NCBI RefSeq assembly: GCF_051014685.1
Contig: NW_027478771.1
Span: forward strand, 248,001 to 312,000
Direction of reading: 5' to 3'
Origin: Ptiloglossa arizonensis
Taxonomy: Eukaryota; Arthropoda; Insecta; Hymenoptera; Colletidae
Length of the DNA: 64,000 nt
Positions 1-12,000 of this stretch are shown piece by piece (within the stretch, counting starts at the first letter, position 1; every line of letters begins with the position of its first letter). The position numbers were made by a program, and so were the translations under genes. The notes beneath the pieces were generated by a model. That model was not told where the DNA came from and made no database searches. It saw only the letters and a list, made by a program, of their open reading frames with translations.

Positions 1-2029
1 AGAAGGCAAAAAGTTTTTAACAATTCTGCTGCTCCAAACGCTTAACCAGAATGACCTAGGGAAAAATACACGCACCGTTGCAATCGGGCGAGTTTCTACT
101 TTCAAATGCAATAGGAATTTGTGGGTTAGGTCAATTCGTTCGCGAGATATGGGAGTTTGAAGACAAGGAATGGTTGAGAAGGCAAAAAATTTTTCGCAAT
201 TCTGCTGCTTCAAACGCTTAACCAGAATGGCCTAGGGAAAAAATACACATACCGTTGTAATCGGGCGAGTTTCTACTTTCAGATGCAATAGGAAATTTTG
301 GGTTAGGTCAATCCGTTCGGGAGACATGGGAGTTTGAATCCAAGAAATGGTTGAGAAGACAACAAATTTTTCGCACATCTGCTGCTCCAAACGCTTAACC
401 AGAATGGCCTAGGGACAAAATACACATACCGTTGTAATCGGGCGAGTTTCTACTTTCAGTTCCAATAGGATTTTTTGGGTTAGGTCAATCCGTTCGCGAG
501 ATATGGGACTTTGAAACTAAGAAATGGTTGACAAAACAACAAATTTTTCGCACTTCTGCTGCTCCAAACGCTTAACCAGAATGGCCTAGGGAAAAAATAC
601 ACATACCGTTGTAATCGGGCGAGTTTCTCCTTTCAAATGCAATGGGAATTTTTGGGTTAGGTCAATCCGTTCGGGAGATATGGGAGATTGAAGCCAAGAA
701 ATGGTAGAGAAGGCAAAAAATTTTTAACAATTCTGCTGCTACAATCGCTTAACCAGAATGACCTAGGGAAAAATACACGTACCGTTGCAATCGGGCGAGT
801 TTCTACTTTCAAATGCAATAGGAATTTTTGGGTTAGGTCAATTCGTTCGCGAGATATGGGTGTTTGAAGACAAGGAATGGTTGAGAAGACAAAAAATTTT
901 TCGCAATTCTGCTGCTTCAAACGCTTAACCAGAATGGCCTAGGGAAAAAATACACATACCGTTGTAATCGGGCGAGTTTCTACTTTCAGATGCAATTGGA
1001 ATTTTTGGGGTAGGTCAATCCGTTCGGGAGACATGGGAGTTTGAAGCCAAGAAATGGTTGAGAAGACAACAAATTTTTCGCAATTCTGCTGCTCCAGTCG
1101 CTTAACCAGAATGACCTAGGGAAAAATACACGTACCGTTGAAATCGGGCGAGTTTCTACTGTCAAATGCAATAGGAATTGTTGGGTTAGGTCAACTCGTT
1201 CGCGAGATATGGGAGTTTGAAGACAAGGAATGGTTGAGAAGGCAAAAAATTTTTCGCAATTCTGCTGCTTCAAACGCTTAACCAGAATGGCCTAGGGAAA
1301 AAATACACGTACCGTTGTAATCGGGCGAGTTTCTACTTTCAGATGCAATTGGAATTTTTGGGGTAGGTCAATCCGTTCGGGAGACATGGGAGTTTGAGGC
1401 CAAGAAATGGTTGAGAAGACAACAAATTTTTCGCAATTCTGCTGCTCCAAACGCTTAACCAGAATGGGCTAGGGAAAATATACACATACCGTTGTAATCG
1501 GGCGAGTTTTTACTTTCACACGCAACAGGAATTTTTGGGTTAGGTCAATCCGTTCGCGAGATATGGGAGTTTGAAGCCAAGAAATGGTTGAGAAGGCATA
1601 CAATTTTTCGCAATTCTGCTGATCCAAACGCTTAACCAGAATGGCCTAGGGAAAAAACACACATACCGCTGTAATCGGGCGAGCTTCTACTTTCAGATGC
1701 AATAGGAATTTTTGGGTGAGGTCAATCCGTTCGCGAGATATGGGAGTTTGAAGCCAAGAAATGGTTGAGAAGCAAAACATTTTTCGCAATTCTGCTGCTC
1801 CAAACGCTTAACCAGAATGGCCTAGGGAAAAAACACGCATACCGTTGTAATCGGGCGAGTTTCTACTTTCACACGCAACAGGAATTTTTGGGTTAGGTCA
1901 ATCCGTTCGCGAGATATGGGAGTTTGAAGCCAAGAAATGGTTGAGAAGGCAAAATATTTTTCGCAATTCTGCTGATCCAAACGCTTAAGCAGAATGGCCT
2001 AGGGAAAAAATACACATACCGTTGTAATC
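1..2029. repeat. Irregular monomers, left edge of window
   Basis: About eleven and a half monomers of mixed classes with no clear local higher-order period. The stretch contains the first copy of the TTCC-marked block (441-1094). It also holds two consecutive short-monomer modules (about 657 and 986) and the variants CGAGCTTCTAC (about 1681) and CACACGCAACAGG that recur from 9 to 22 kb. Confidence 0.75.
441..1094. repeat. TTCC-marked block, copy 1
   Basis: The block is marked by TTTCAGTTCCAATAGGATTT, then TTTGAAACTAAG and GGTTGACAAAACAAC, followed by the short A5 monomer. It matches 6451 onward at an offset of 6,010 bp (34 monomers). This copy is the shortest. Beyond about 1094 it carries an extra short-monomer module where copies 2 to 5 continue into GGGCTAGGGAAAATATAC. 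Confidence 0.85.
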
Positions 2030-3090
2030 GGGCGTGTTTCTACTTTCAGATGCAATAGGAATTTTTGGGTTAGGTCAATCCGTTCGGGAGACATGGGAGT
2101 TTGAAGCCAAGAAATGGTTGAGAAGACAACAAATTTTTCGCACTTCTGCTGCTCCGAACGCTTAACCAGAATGGCCTAGGGACAAAATACACATACCGTT
2201 GTAATCGGGCGAGTTTCTACTTTCAGATGCAATAGGAATTTTTGGGTTAGGTCAATCCGTTCGCGAGATATGGGACTTTGAAGCTAAGAAATGGTTGAGA
2301 AGACAACAAATTTCTCGCAATTCTGCTGCTCCAAACGCTTAACCAGAATGACCTAGGGGAAAAATACACATACCGTTGTAATCGGGCGAGTTTTTACTTT
2401 CACACGCAACAGGAATTTTTGGGTTAGGTCAATCCGTTCGCGAGATATGGGAGTTTGAAGCCAAGAAATGGTTGAGAAGGCATACAATTTTTCGCAATTC
2501 TGCTGATCCAAACGCTTAACCAGAATGGCCTAGGGAAAAAATACACATACCGTTGTAATCGGGCGAGTTTCTACTTTCAGATGCAATAGGAATTTTTGGG
2601 TTAGGTCAATCCGTTCGGAAGACATGGGAGTTTGAAGCCAAGAAATGGTTGAAAAGACAACAAATTTCTCGCAATTCTGCTGCTCCAAACGCTTAACCAG
2701 AATGACCTAGGGGAAAAATACACATACCGTTGTAATCGGGCGAGTTTTTACTTTCACACGCAACAGAATTTTTGGGTTAGGTCAATCCGTTCGCGAGATA
2801 TGGGAGTTTGAAGCCAAGAAATGGTTGAGAAGGCATACAATTTTTCGCAATTCTGCTGATCCAAACGCTTAACCAGAATGGCCTAGGGAAAAAATACACA
2901 TACCGTTGTAATCGGGCGAGTTTCTACTTTCAGATGCAATAGGAATTTTTGGGTTAGGTCAATCCGTTCGCGAGATATGGGAGTTTGAAGCCAAGAAATG
3001 GTTGAGAAGGCATACAATTTTTCGCAATTCTGCTGATCCAAACGCTTAACCAGAATGGCCTAGGGAAAAAATACACATACCGTTGTAATC
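2030..3090. repeat. 6-monomer higher-order repeat A, copy 1
   Basis: Starts at GGGCGTGTTTC. It then carries GGGAGACATGGGAG, CTCCGAACGC, two GACCTAGGGG monomers, and a 1-bp deletion giving CAACAGAATTTTTGG (at 2766) that makes the unit about 1,061 bp. It matches 4505-5565 at an offset of 2,475 bp. Confidence 0.85.
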
Positions 3091-3118
3091 GGGCGAGTTT
3101 CTACTTTCAGATGCAATA
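2942..3118 (+). repeat. Reference monomer (modal 177-bp unit)
   Basis: This copy matches the modal sequence I derived by eye. Counting it by hand gives 54 A, 49 T, 43 G and 31 C (41.8% G+C), with 8 CpG dinucleotides against about 7.5 expected from base composition. Landmarks in order: a T5 tract followed by GGGTTAGG, the CENP-B-box-like motif, the class-defining linker GAAGGCATACAATTTTTCGC, the palindrome CCTAGG, an A6 tract, and TAATCGGGCGAG. The linker after GGTTGAGAAG separates monomer classes: GCATACAA, GCAAAACA, ACAACAAA, GCAAAAAA and GCAAAATA forms are all common. The unit phase chosen here (starting GGAATTTTTGGG) is arbitrary. Confidence 0.95.
2966..2982 (+). other. CENP-B-box-like motif, one mismatch (typical copy)
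   Basis: The 17-mer GTTCGCGAGATATGGGA fits nTTCGnnnnAnnCGGGn, the CENP-B box core known from mammals, except that the C of CGGG is T. Variants with GGAG in place of CGAG, or CA or TG before TGGG, keep the same 8 of 9 fixed bases, so nearly every monomer carries such a near-site. The TTCCCGCG variant in 57-63 kb destroys it. Binding is untested. By a rough equal-base estimate, a 177-bp unit has about a 4% chance of holding a match this good on either strand. Confidence 0.5.
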
Positions 3119-4504
3119 GCAATTTTTGGGTTAGGTCAATCCGTTCGGGAGACATGGGAGTTTGAAGCCAAGAAATGGTTGAGAAGACAACAAATTTTTC
3201 GCACTTCTGCTGCTCCAAACGCTTAACCAGAATGGCCTAGGGACAAAATACACATACCGTTGTAATCGGGCGAGTTTCTACTTTCAGATGCAATAGGAAT
3301 TTTTGGGTTAGGTCAATCCGTTCGCAAGATATGGGACTTTGAAGCTAAGAAATGGTTGAGAAGACAACAAATTTCTCGCAATTCTGCTGCTCCAAACGCT
3401 TAACCAGAATGACCTGGGGGAAAAATACACATACCGTTGTAATCGGGCGAGTTTTTACTTTCACACGCAACAGGAATTTTTGGGTTAGGTCAATCCGTTC
3501 GCGAGATATGGGAGTTTGAAGCCAAGAAATGGTTGAGAAGGCATACAATTTTTCGCAATTCTGCTGATACAAACGCTTAACCAGAATGGCCTAGGGACAA
3601 AATACACATACCGTTGTAATCGCGCGAGTTTCTACTTTCAGATGCAATAGGAATTTTTGGGTTAGGTCAATCTGTTCGCGAGATATGGGACTTTGAAGCT
3701 AAGAAATGGTTGAGAAGACAACAAATTTTTCGCAATTCTGCTGCTCCAAACGCTTAACCAGAATGGGCTAGGGAAAAAATACACATACCGTTGTAATCGG
3801 GCGAGTTTTTACCTTCACAAGCAACAGGAATTTTTGGGTTAGGTCAATCGGTTCGCGAGATATGGGAGTTTGAAGCCAAGAAATGGTTGAGAATGCATAC
3901 AATTTTTCGCAATTCTGCTGCTCCAATCGCTTAACCAGAATGACCTAGGGAAAAATACACGTACCGTTGCAATCGGGCGAGTTTCTACTTTCAAATGCAA
4001 TAGGAACTTTTGGGTTAGGTCAATTCGTTCGCGAGATATGGGAGTTTGAAGACAAGGAATGGTGAGAAGGCAAAAAATTTTTCGCAATTCTGCTGCTTCA
4101 AACGCTTAACCAGTATGGCCTAGGGAAAAAATACACATACCGTTGTAATCGGACGAGTTTCTACTTTCAGATGCAATAGGAATTTTTGGGTTAGGTCCAT
4201 CCGTTCGGGAGACATGGGAGTTTGAAGCCAAGAAATGGTTGAGAAGACAACAAATTTCTCGCAATTCTGCTGCTCCAAACGCTTAACCAGAATGACCTAG
4301 GGGAAAAATACACATACCGTTGTAATCCGGCGAGTTTTTACTTTCACACGCAACAGGAATTTTTGGGTTAGGTCAATCCGTTCGCGAGATATGGGAGTTT
4401 GAAGCCAAGAAATGGTTGAGAAGGCATACAATTTTTCGCAATTCTGCTGATCCAAACGCTTAACCAGAATGGCCTAGGGAAAAAATACACATACCGTTGT
4501 AATC
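3091..4504. repeat. Diverged interlude within HOR A (8 monomers)
   Basis: About 1,414 bp separate copy 1 from copies 2 and 3. It begins like another copy of the unit (GGGAGACATGGGAG, then ACTTTGAAGCTAAG with GACCTGGGGG). It then diverges, with CGCGCGAG near 3623 and a short-monomer module near 3839-4087. It is best read as a degenerate copy plus inserted monomers. Confidence 0.7.
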
Positions 4505-5565
4505 GGGCGTGTTTCTACTTTCAGATGCAATAGGAATTTTTGGGTTAGGTCAATCCGTTCGGGAGACATGGGAGTTTGAAGCCAAGAAATGGTTGAGAAG
4601 ACAACAAATTTTTCGCACTTCTGCTGCTCCGAACGCTTAACCAGAATGGCCTAGGGACAAAATACACATACCGTTGTAATCGGGCGAGTTTCTACTTTCA
4701 GATGCAATAGGAATTTTTGGGTTAGGTCAATCCGTTCGCGAGATATGGGACTTTGAAGCTAAGAAATGGTTGAGAAGACAACAAATTTCTCGCAATTCTG
4801 CTGCTCCAAACGCTTAACCAGAATGACCTAGGGGAAAAATACACATACCGTTGTAATCGGGCGAGTTTTTACTTTCACACGCAACAGGAATTTTTGGGTT
4901 AGGTCAATCCGTTCGCGAGATATGGGAGTTTGAAGCCAAGAAATGGTTGAGAAGGCATACAATTTTTCGCAATTCTGCTGATCCAAACGCTTAACCAGAA
5001 TGGCCTAGGGAAAAAATACACATACCGTTGTAATCGGGCGAGTTTCTACTTTCAGATGCAATAGGAATTTTTGGGTTAGGTCAATCCGTTCGGAAGACAT
5101 GGGAGTTTGAAGCCAAGAAATGGTTGAAAAGACAACAAATTTCTCGCAATTCTGCTGCTCCAAACGCTTAACCAGAATGACCTAGGGGAAAAATACACAT
5201 ACCGTTGTAATCGGGCGAGTTTTTACTTTCACACGCAACAGAATTTTTGGGTTAGGTCAATCCGTTCGCGAGATATGGGAGTTTGAAGCCAAGAAATGGT
5301 TGAGAAGGCATACAATTTTTCGCAATTCTGCTGATCCAAACGCTTAACCAGAATGGCCTAGGGAAAAAATACACATACCGTTGTAATCGGGCGAGTTTCT
5401 ACTTTCAGATGCAATAGGAATTTTTGGGTTAGGTCAATCCGTTCGCGAGATATGGGAGTTTGAAGCCAAGAAATGGTTGAGAAGGCATACAATTTTTCGC
5501 AATTCTGCTGATCCAAACGCTTAACCAGAATGGCCTAGGGAAAAAATACACATACCGTTGTAATC
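4505..5565. repeat. 6-monomer higher-order repeat A, copy 2
   Basis: Near-identical to copy 3, which starts 1,061 bp later. The marker GGGCGTGTTTC is at 4505, and the deletion marker CAACAGAATTT falls with its G at 5241. Confidence 0.9.
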
Positions 5566-6450
5566 GGGCGTGTTTCTACTTTCAGATGCAATAGGAATTT
5601 TTGGGTTAGGTCAATCCGTTCGGGAGACATGGGAGTTTGAAGCCAAGAAATGGTTGAGAAGACAACAAATTTTTCGCACTTCTGCTGCTCCGAACGCTTA
5701 ACCAGAATGGCCTAGGGACAAAATACACATACCGTTGTAATCGGGCGAGTTTCTACTTTCAGATGCAATAGGAATTTTTGGGTTAGGTCAATCCGTTCGC
5801 GAGATATGGGACTTTGAAGCTAAGAAATGGTTGAGAAGACAACAAATTTCTCGCAATTCTGCTGCTCCAAACGCTTAACCAGAATGACCTAGGGGAAAAA
5901 TACACATACCGTTGTAATCGGGCGAGTTTTTACTTTCACACGCAACAGGAATTTTTGGGTTAGGTCAATCCGTTCGCGAGATATGGGAGTTTGAAGCCAA
6001 GAAATGGTTGAGAAGGCATACAATTTTTCGCAATTCTGCTGATCCAAACGCTTAACCAGAATGGCCTAGGGAAAAAATACACATACCGTTGTAATCGGGC
6101 GAGTTTCTACTTTCAGATGCAATAGGAATTTTTGGGTTAGGTCAATCCGTTCGGAAGACATGGGAGTTTGAAGCCAAGAAATGGTTGAAAAGACAACAAA
6201 TTTCTCGCAATTCTGCTGCTCCAAACGCTTAACCAGAATGACCTAGGGGAAAAATACACATACCGTTGTAATCGGGCGAGTTTTTACTTTCACACGCAAC
6301 AGAATTTTTGGGTTAGGTCAATCCGTTCGCGAGATATGGGAGTTTGAAGCCAAGAAATGGTTGAGAAGGCATACAATTTTTCGCAATTCTGCTGATCCAA
6401 ACGCTTAACCAGAATGGCCTAGGGAAAAAATACACATACCGTTGTAATCG
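5566..6450. repeat. 6-monomer higher-order repeat A, copy 3 (truncated)
   Basis: Five of six monomers are present. The deletion marker is at 6302, exactly 1,061 bp after that of copy 2. The unit then switches directly into the TTCC-marked block at 6451, so the junction is a class switch at normal monomer phase. Confidence 0.88.
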
Positions 6451-7281
6451 GGCGAGTTTCTACTTTCAGTTCCAATAGGATTTTTTGGGTTAGGTCAATC
6501 CGTTCGCGAGATATGGGACTTTGAAACTAAGAAATGGTTGACAAAACAACAAATTTTTCGCACTTCTGCTGCTCCAAACGCTTAACCAGAATGGCCTAGG
6601 GAAAAAATACACATACCGTTGTAATCGGGCGAGTTTCTCCTTTCAAATGCAATGGGAATTTTTGGGTTAGGTCAATCCGTTCGGGAGATATGGGAGATTG
6701 AAGCCAAGAAATGGTAGAGAAGGCAAAAAATTTTTAACAATTCTGCTGCTCCAATCGCTTAACCAGAATGACCTAGGGAAAAATACACGTACCGTTGCAA
6801 TCGGGCGAGTTTCTACTTTCAAATGCAATAGGAATTTTTGGGTTAGGTCAATTCGTTCGCGAGATATGGGTGTTTGAAGACAAGGAATGGTTGAGAAGAC
6901 AAAAAATTTTTCGCAATTCTGCTGCTTCAAACGCTTAACCAGAATGGCCTAGGGAAAAAATACACATACCGTTGTAATCGGGCGAGTTTCTACTTTCAGA
7001 TGCAATTGGAATTTTTGGGGTAGGTCAATCCGTTCGGGAGACATGGGAGTTTGAAGCCAAGAAATGGTTGAGAAGACAACAAATTTTTCGCAATTCTGCT
7101 GCTCCAAACGCTTAACCAGAATGGGCTAGGGAAAATATACACATACCGTTATAATCGGGCGAGTTTTTACTTTCACACGCAACAGGAATTTTTGGGTTAG
7201 GTCAATCCGTTCGCGAGATATGGGAGTTTGAAGCCAAGAAATGGTTGAGAAGGCATAAAATTTTTCGCAATTCTACTGATT
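6451..7281. repeat. TTCC-marked block, copy 2
   Basis: Same marker run as copy 1, followed by the short A5 monomer, its GACAAGGAATGG partner, a GGGGTAGGTCAATCC monomer and a GGCATAAAATTTTTCGC monomer. Private changes include CCGTTATAATCGGG near 7151. Confidence 0.85.
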
Positions 7282-8219
7282 CAAACGCTTAACCAGAATG
7301 GCCTAGGGAAAAAATACACATACCGTTGTAATCGGGCGAGTTTTTACTTTCACACGCAACAGGAATTTTTGGGTTAGGTCAATCCGTTCGCGAGATATGG
7401 GAGTTTGAAGCCAAGATATGGTTGAGAAGGCATACAATTTTTCGCAATTCTGCTGATCCAAACGCTTAACCAGAATGGCCTAGGGAAAAAATACACATAC
7501 CGTTGTAATCGGGCGAGTTTCTACTTTCAGATGCAATAGGAATTTTTGGGTTAGGTCAATCCGTTCGCGAGATATGGGAGTTTGAAGCCAAGAAATGGTT
7601 GAGAAGGCATACAATTTTTCGCAATTCTGCTGATCCAAACGCTTAACCAGAATGGCCTAGGGAAAAAATACACATACCGTTGTAATCGGGCGTGTTTCTA
7701 CTTTCAGATGCAATAGGAATTTTTGGGTTAGGTCAATCCGTTCGCGAGATATGGGAGTTTGAAGCCAAGAAATGGTTGAGAAGGCAAAACATTTTTCGCA
7801 ATTCTGCTGCTCCAAACGCTTAACCAGAATGGCCTAGGGAAAAAATACACATACCGTTGTAATCGGGCGAGTTTCTACTTTCAGATGCAATAGGAATTTT
7901 TGGGTTAGGTCAATCCGTTCGCGAGATATGGGACTTTGAAGCTAAGAAATGGTTGAGAAGACAACAAATTTTTCGCAATTCTGCTGCTCCAAACGCTTAA
8001 CCAGAATGGGATAGGGAAAAAATACACATACCGTTGTAATCGGGCGAGTTTCTACTTACAAATGCAATAGGAATTCTTGGGTTAGGTCAATCCGTTCGCG
8101 AGATATGGGAGTTTGAAGCTAAGAAATGGTTAAGAAGACAACAAAGTTTTCGCACTTCTGCTGCTCCAAACGCTTAACCAGAATGGCCTAAGGAAAAAAT
8201 ACACATACCGTTGTAATCG

Positions 8220-9050
8220 GGCGAGTTTCTACTTTCAGTTCCAATAGGATTTTTTGGGTTAGGTCAATCCGTTCGCGAGATATGGGACTTTGAAACTAAG
8301 AAATGGTTGACAAAACAACAAATTTTTCGCACTTCTGCTGCTCCAAACGCTTAACCAGAATGGCCTAGGGAAAAAATACACATACCGTTGTAATCGGGCG
8401 AGTTTCTCCTTTCAAATGCAATGGGAATTTTTGGGTTAGGTCAATCCGTTCGGGAGATATGGGAGATTGAAGCCAAGAAATGGTAGAGAAGGCAAAAAAT
8501 TTTTAACAATTCTGCTGCTCCAATCGCTTAACCAGAATGACCTAGGGAAAAATACACGTACCGTTGCAATCGGGCGAGTTTCTGCTTTCAAATGCAATAG
8601 GAATTTTTGGGTTAGGTCAATTCGTTCGCGAGATATGGGTGTTTGAAGACAAGGAATGGTTGAGAAGACAAAAAATTTTTCGCAATTCTGCTGCTTCAAA
8701 CGCTTAACCAGAATGGCCTAGGGAAAAAATACACATACCGTTGTAATCGGGCGAGTTTCTACTTTCAGATGCAATTGGAATTTTTGGGGTAGGTCAATCC
8801 GTTCGGGAGACATGGGAGTTTGAAGCCAAGAAATGGTTGAGAAGACAACAAATTTTTCGCAATTCTGCTGCTCCAAACGCTTAACCAGAATGGGCTAGGG
8901 AAAATATACACATACCGTTGTAATCGGGCGAGTTTTTACTTTCACACGCAACAGGAATTTTTGGGTTAGGTCAATCCGTTCGCGAGATATGGGAGTTTGA
9001 AGCCAAGAAATGGTTGAGAAGGCATAAAATTTTTCGCAATTCTACTGATC
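8220..9050. repeat. TTCC-marked block, copy 3
   Basis: Lies 1,769 bp (ten monomers) after copy 2 and matches it along its length. It is preceded by a monomer with ACAAAGTTTTCGC and CCTAAGG, a combination shared with copy 4. A private change is GTTTCTGCTTTC near 8580. Confidence 0.85.
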
Positions 9051-12000
9051 CAAACGCTTAATCAGAATGGCCTAGGGAAAAAATACACATACCGTTGTAA
9101 TCGGGCGAGTTTCTACTTTCACACGCAACAGGAATTTTTGGGTTAGGTCAATCCGTTCGCGAGATATGGGAGTTTGAAGCCAAGAAATGGTTGAGAAGGC
9201 AAAATATTTTTCGCAATTCTGCTGATCCAAACGCTTAAGCAGAATGGCCTGGGGACAAAATACACATACCTTTGTAATCGGGCGAGTTTCTACTTTCAGA
9301 TGCAATAGGAATTTTTGGGTTTGGTCAATCCGTTCGCGAGATATGGGACTTTGAAGCTAAGAAATGGTTGAGAAGGCAAAACATTTTTCGCAACTCTGCT
9401 GCTCCAAACGCTTAACCAGAATGGGCTAGGGAAAAAATACACATACCTTTGTAATCGGGCGAGTTTCTACTTTCAGATGCAATAGGAATTTTTGGGTTAG
9501 GTCAATCCGTTCGCGAGATATGGGAGTTTGAATCCAAGAAATGGTTGAGAAGGCATACAATTTTTCGCAATTCTGCTGATCCAAACGCTTAACCAGAATG
9601 GCCTAGGGAAAAAATACACATACCGTTGTAATCGGGCGAGTTTCTACTTTCAGATGCAATAGGAATTTTTGGGTTAGGTCAATCCGTTCGCGAGATATGG
9701 GAGTCTGAAGCCAAGAAATGGTTGAGAAGGCAAAACATTTTTCGCAATTCTGCTGCTCCAAACGCTTAACCAGAATGGCCTAGGGAAAAAACACGCATAC
9801 CGTTGTAATCGGGCGAGTTTCTACTTTCACACGCAACAGGAATTTTTGGGTTAGGTCAATCCGTTCGCGAGATACGGGAGTTTGAAGCCAAGAAATGGTT
9901 GAGAAGGCATACAATTTTTCGCAATTCTGCTGATCCAAACGCTTAACCAGAATGGCCTAGGGAAAAAATACACGTACCGTTGCAATCGGGCGAGTTTCTA
10001 CTGTCAAATGCAATAGGAATTGTTGGGTTAGGTCAATTCGTTCGCGAGATATGGGAGCTTGAAGACAAGGAATGGTTGAGAAGGCAAAAAATTTTTCGCA
10101 ATTCTGCTGCTTCAAACGCTTAACCAGAATGGCCTAGGGAAAAAATACACATACCGTTGTAATCGGGCGAGTTTCTACTTTCAGATGCAATTGGAATTTT
10201 TGGGGTAGGTCAATCCGTTCGGGAGACATGGGAGTTTGAAGCCAAGAAATGGTTGAGAAGACAACAAATTTTTCGCAATTCTGCTGCTCCAAACGCTTAA
10301 CCAGAATGGGCTAGGGAAAATATACACATACCGTTGTAATCGGGCGAGTTTTTACTTTCACACGCAACAGGAATTTTTGGGTTAGGTCAATCCGTTCGCG
10401 AGATATGGGAGTTTGAAGCCAAGAAATGGTTGAGAAGGCATACAATTTTTCGCAATTCTGCTGATCCAAACGCTTAACCAGAATGGCCTAGGGAAAAAAC
10501 ACACATACCGCTGTAATCGGGCGAGCTTCTACTTTCAGATGCAATAGGAATTTTTGGGTGAGGTCAATCCGTTCGCGAGATATGGGAGTTTGAAGCCAAG
10601 AAATGGTTGAGAAGGCAAAACATTTTTCGCAATTCTGCTGCTCCAAACGCTTAACCAGAATGGCATAGGGAAAAAACACGCATACCGTTGTAATCGGGCG
10701 AGTTTCTACTTTCACACGCAACAGGAATTTTTGGGTTAGGTCAATCCGTTCGCGAGATATGGGAGTTTGAAGCCAAGAAATGGTTGAGAAGGCAAAATAT
10801 TTTTCGCAATTCTGCTGATCCAAACGCTTAAGCAGAATGGCCTGGGGACAAAATACACATACCTTTGTAATCGGGCGAGTTTCTACTTTCAGATGCAATA
10901 GGAATTTTTGGGTTTGGTCAATCCGTTCGCGAGATATGGGACTTTGAAGCTAAGAAATGGTTGAGAAGGCAAAACATTTTTCGCAACTCTGCTGCTCCAA
11001 ACGCTTAACCAGAATGGGCTAGGGAAAAAATACACATACCTTTGTAATCGGGCGAGTTTCTACTTTCAGATGCAATAGGAATTTTTGGGTTAGGTCAATC
11101 CGTTCGCGAGATATGGGAGTTTGAAGCCAAGAAATGGTTGAGAAGGCATACAATTTTTCGCAATTCTGCTGATCCAAACGCTTAACCAGAATGGCCTAGG
11201 GAAAAAATACACATACCGTTGTAATCGGGCGTGTTTCTACTTTCAGATGCAATAGGAATTTTTGGGTTAGGTCAATCCGTTCGCGAGATATGGGAGTTTG
11301 AAGCCAAGAAATGGTTGAGAAGGCAAAACATTTTTCGCAATTCTGCTGCTTCAAACGCTTAACCAGAATGGCCTAGGGACAAAATACACATACCGTTGTA
11401 ATCGGGCGAGTTTCTACTTTCAGATGCAATTGGAATTTTTGGGGTAGGTCAATCCGTTCGGGAGACATGGGAGTTTGAAGCCAAGAAATGGTTGAGAAGA
11501 CAACAAATTTTTCGCAATTCTGCTGCTCCAAACGCTTAACCAGAATGGGCTAGGGAAAATATACACATACCGTTGTAATCGGGCGAGTTTTTACTTTCAC
11601 ACGCAACAGGAATTTTTGGGTTAGGTCAATCCGTTCGCGAGATATGGGAGTTTGAAGCCAAGAAATGGTTGAGAAGGCATAAAATTTTTCGCAATTCTAC
11701 TGATCCAAACGCTTAACCAGAATGGCCTAGGGAAAAAATACACATACCGTTGTAATCGGGCGAGTTTTTACTTTCACACGCAACAGGAATTTTTGGGTTA
11801 GGTCAATCCGTTCGCGAGATATGGGAGTTTGAAGCCAAGATATGGTTGAGAAGGCATACAATTTTTCGCAATTCTGCTGATCCAAACGCTTAACCAGAAT
11901 GGCCTAGGGAAAAAATACACATACCGTTGTAATCGGGCGAGTTTCTACTTTCAGATGCAATAGGAATTTTTGGGTTAGGTCAATCCGTTCGCGAGATATG

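Noticed and set aside
2942..3118. Monomer as a diverged dimer of about 88 bp
   Set aside because: GGGCGAGTTT/GGGAGTTT and GCAATAGGAATTTTT/GCATACAATTTTT look alike, but they lie at unequal spacing (about 65 and 112 bp), and the rest of the halves does not align by eye.
10488..10898. Open frame of 136 codons on the minus strand, and many similar 75-95 codon frames across the window
   Set aside because: They are the same 59-codon repeat read through or shifted between monomers. They start and stop wherever a satellite variant adds or removes ATG or TAG. They have no independent sequence and no sign of codon-level constraint.
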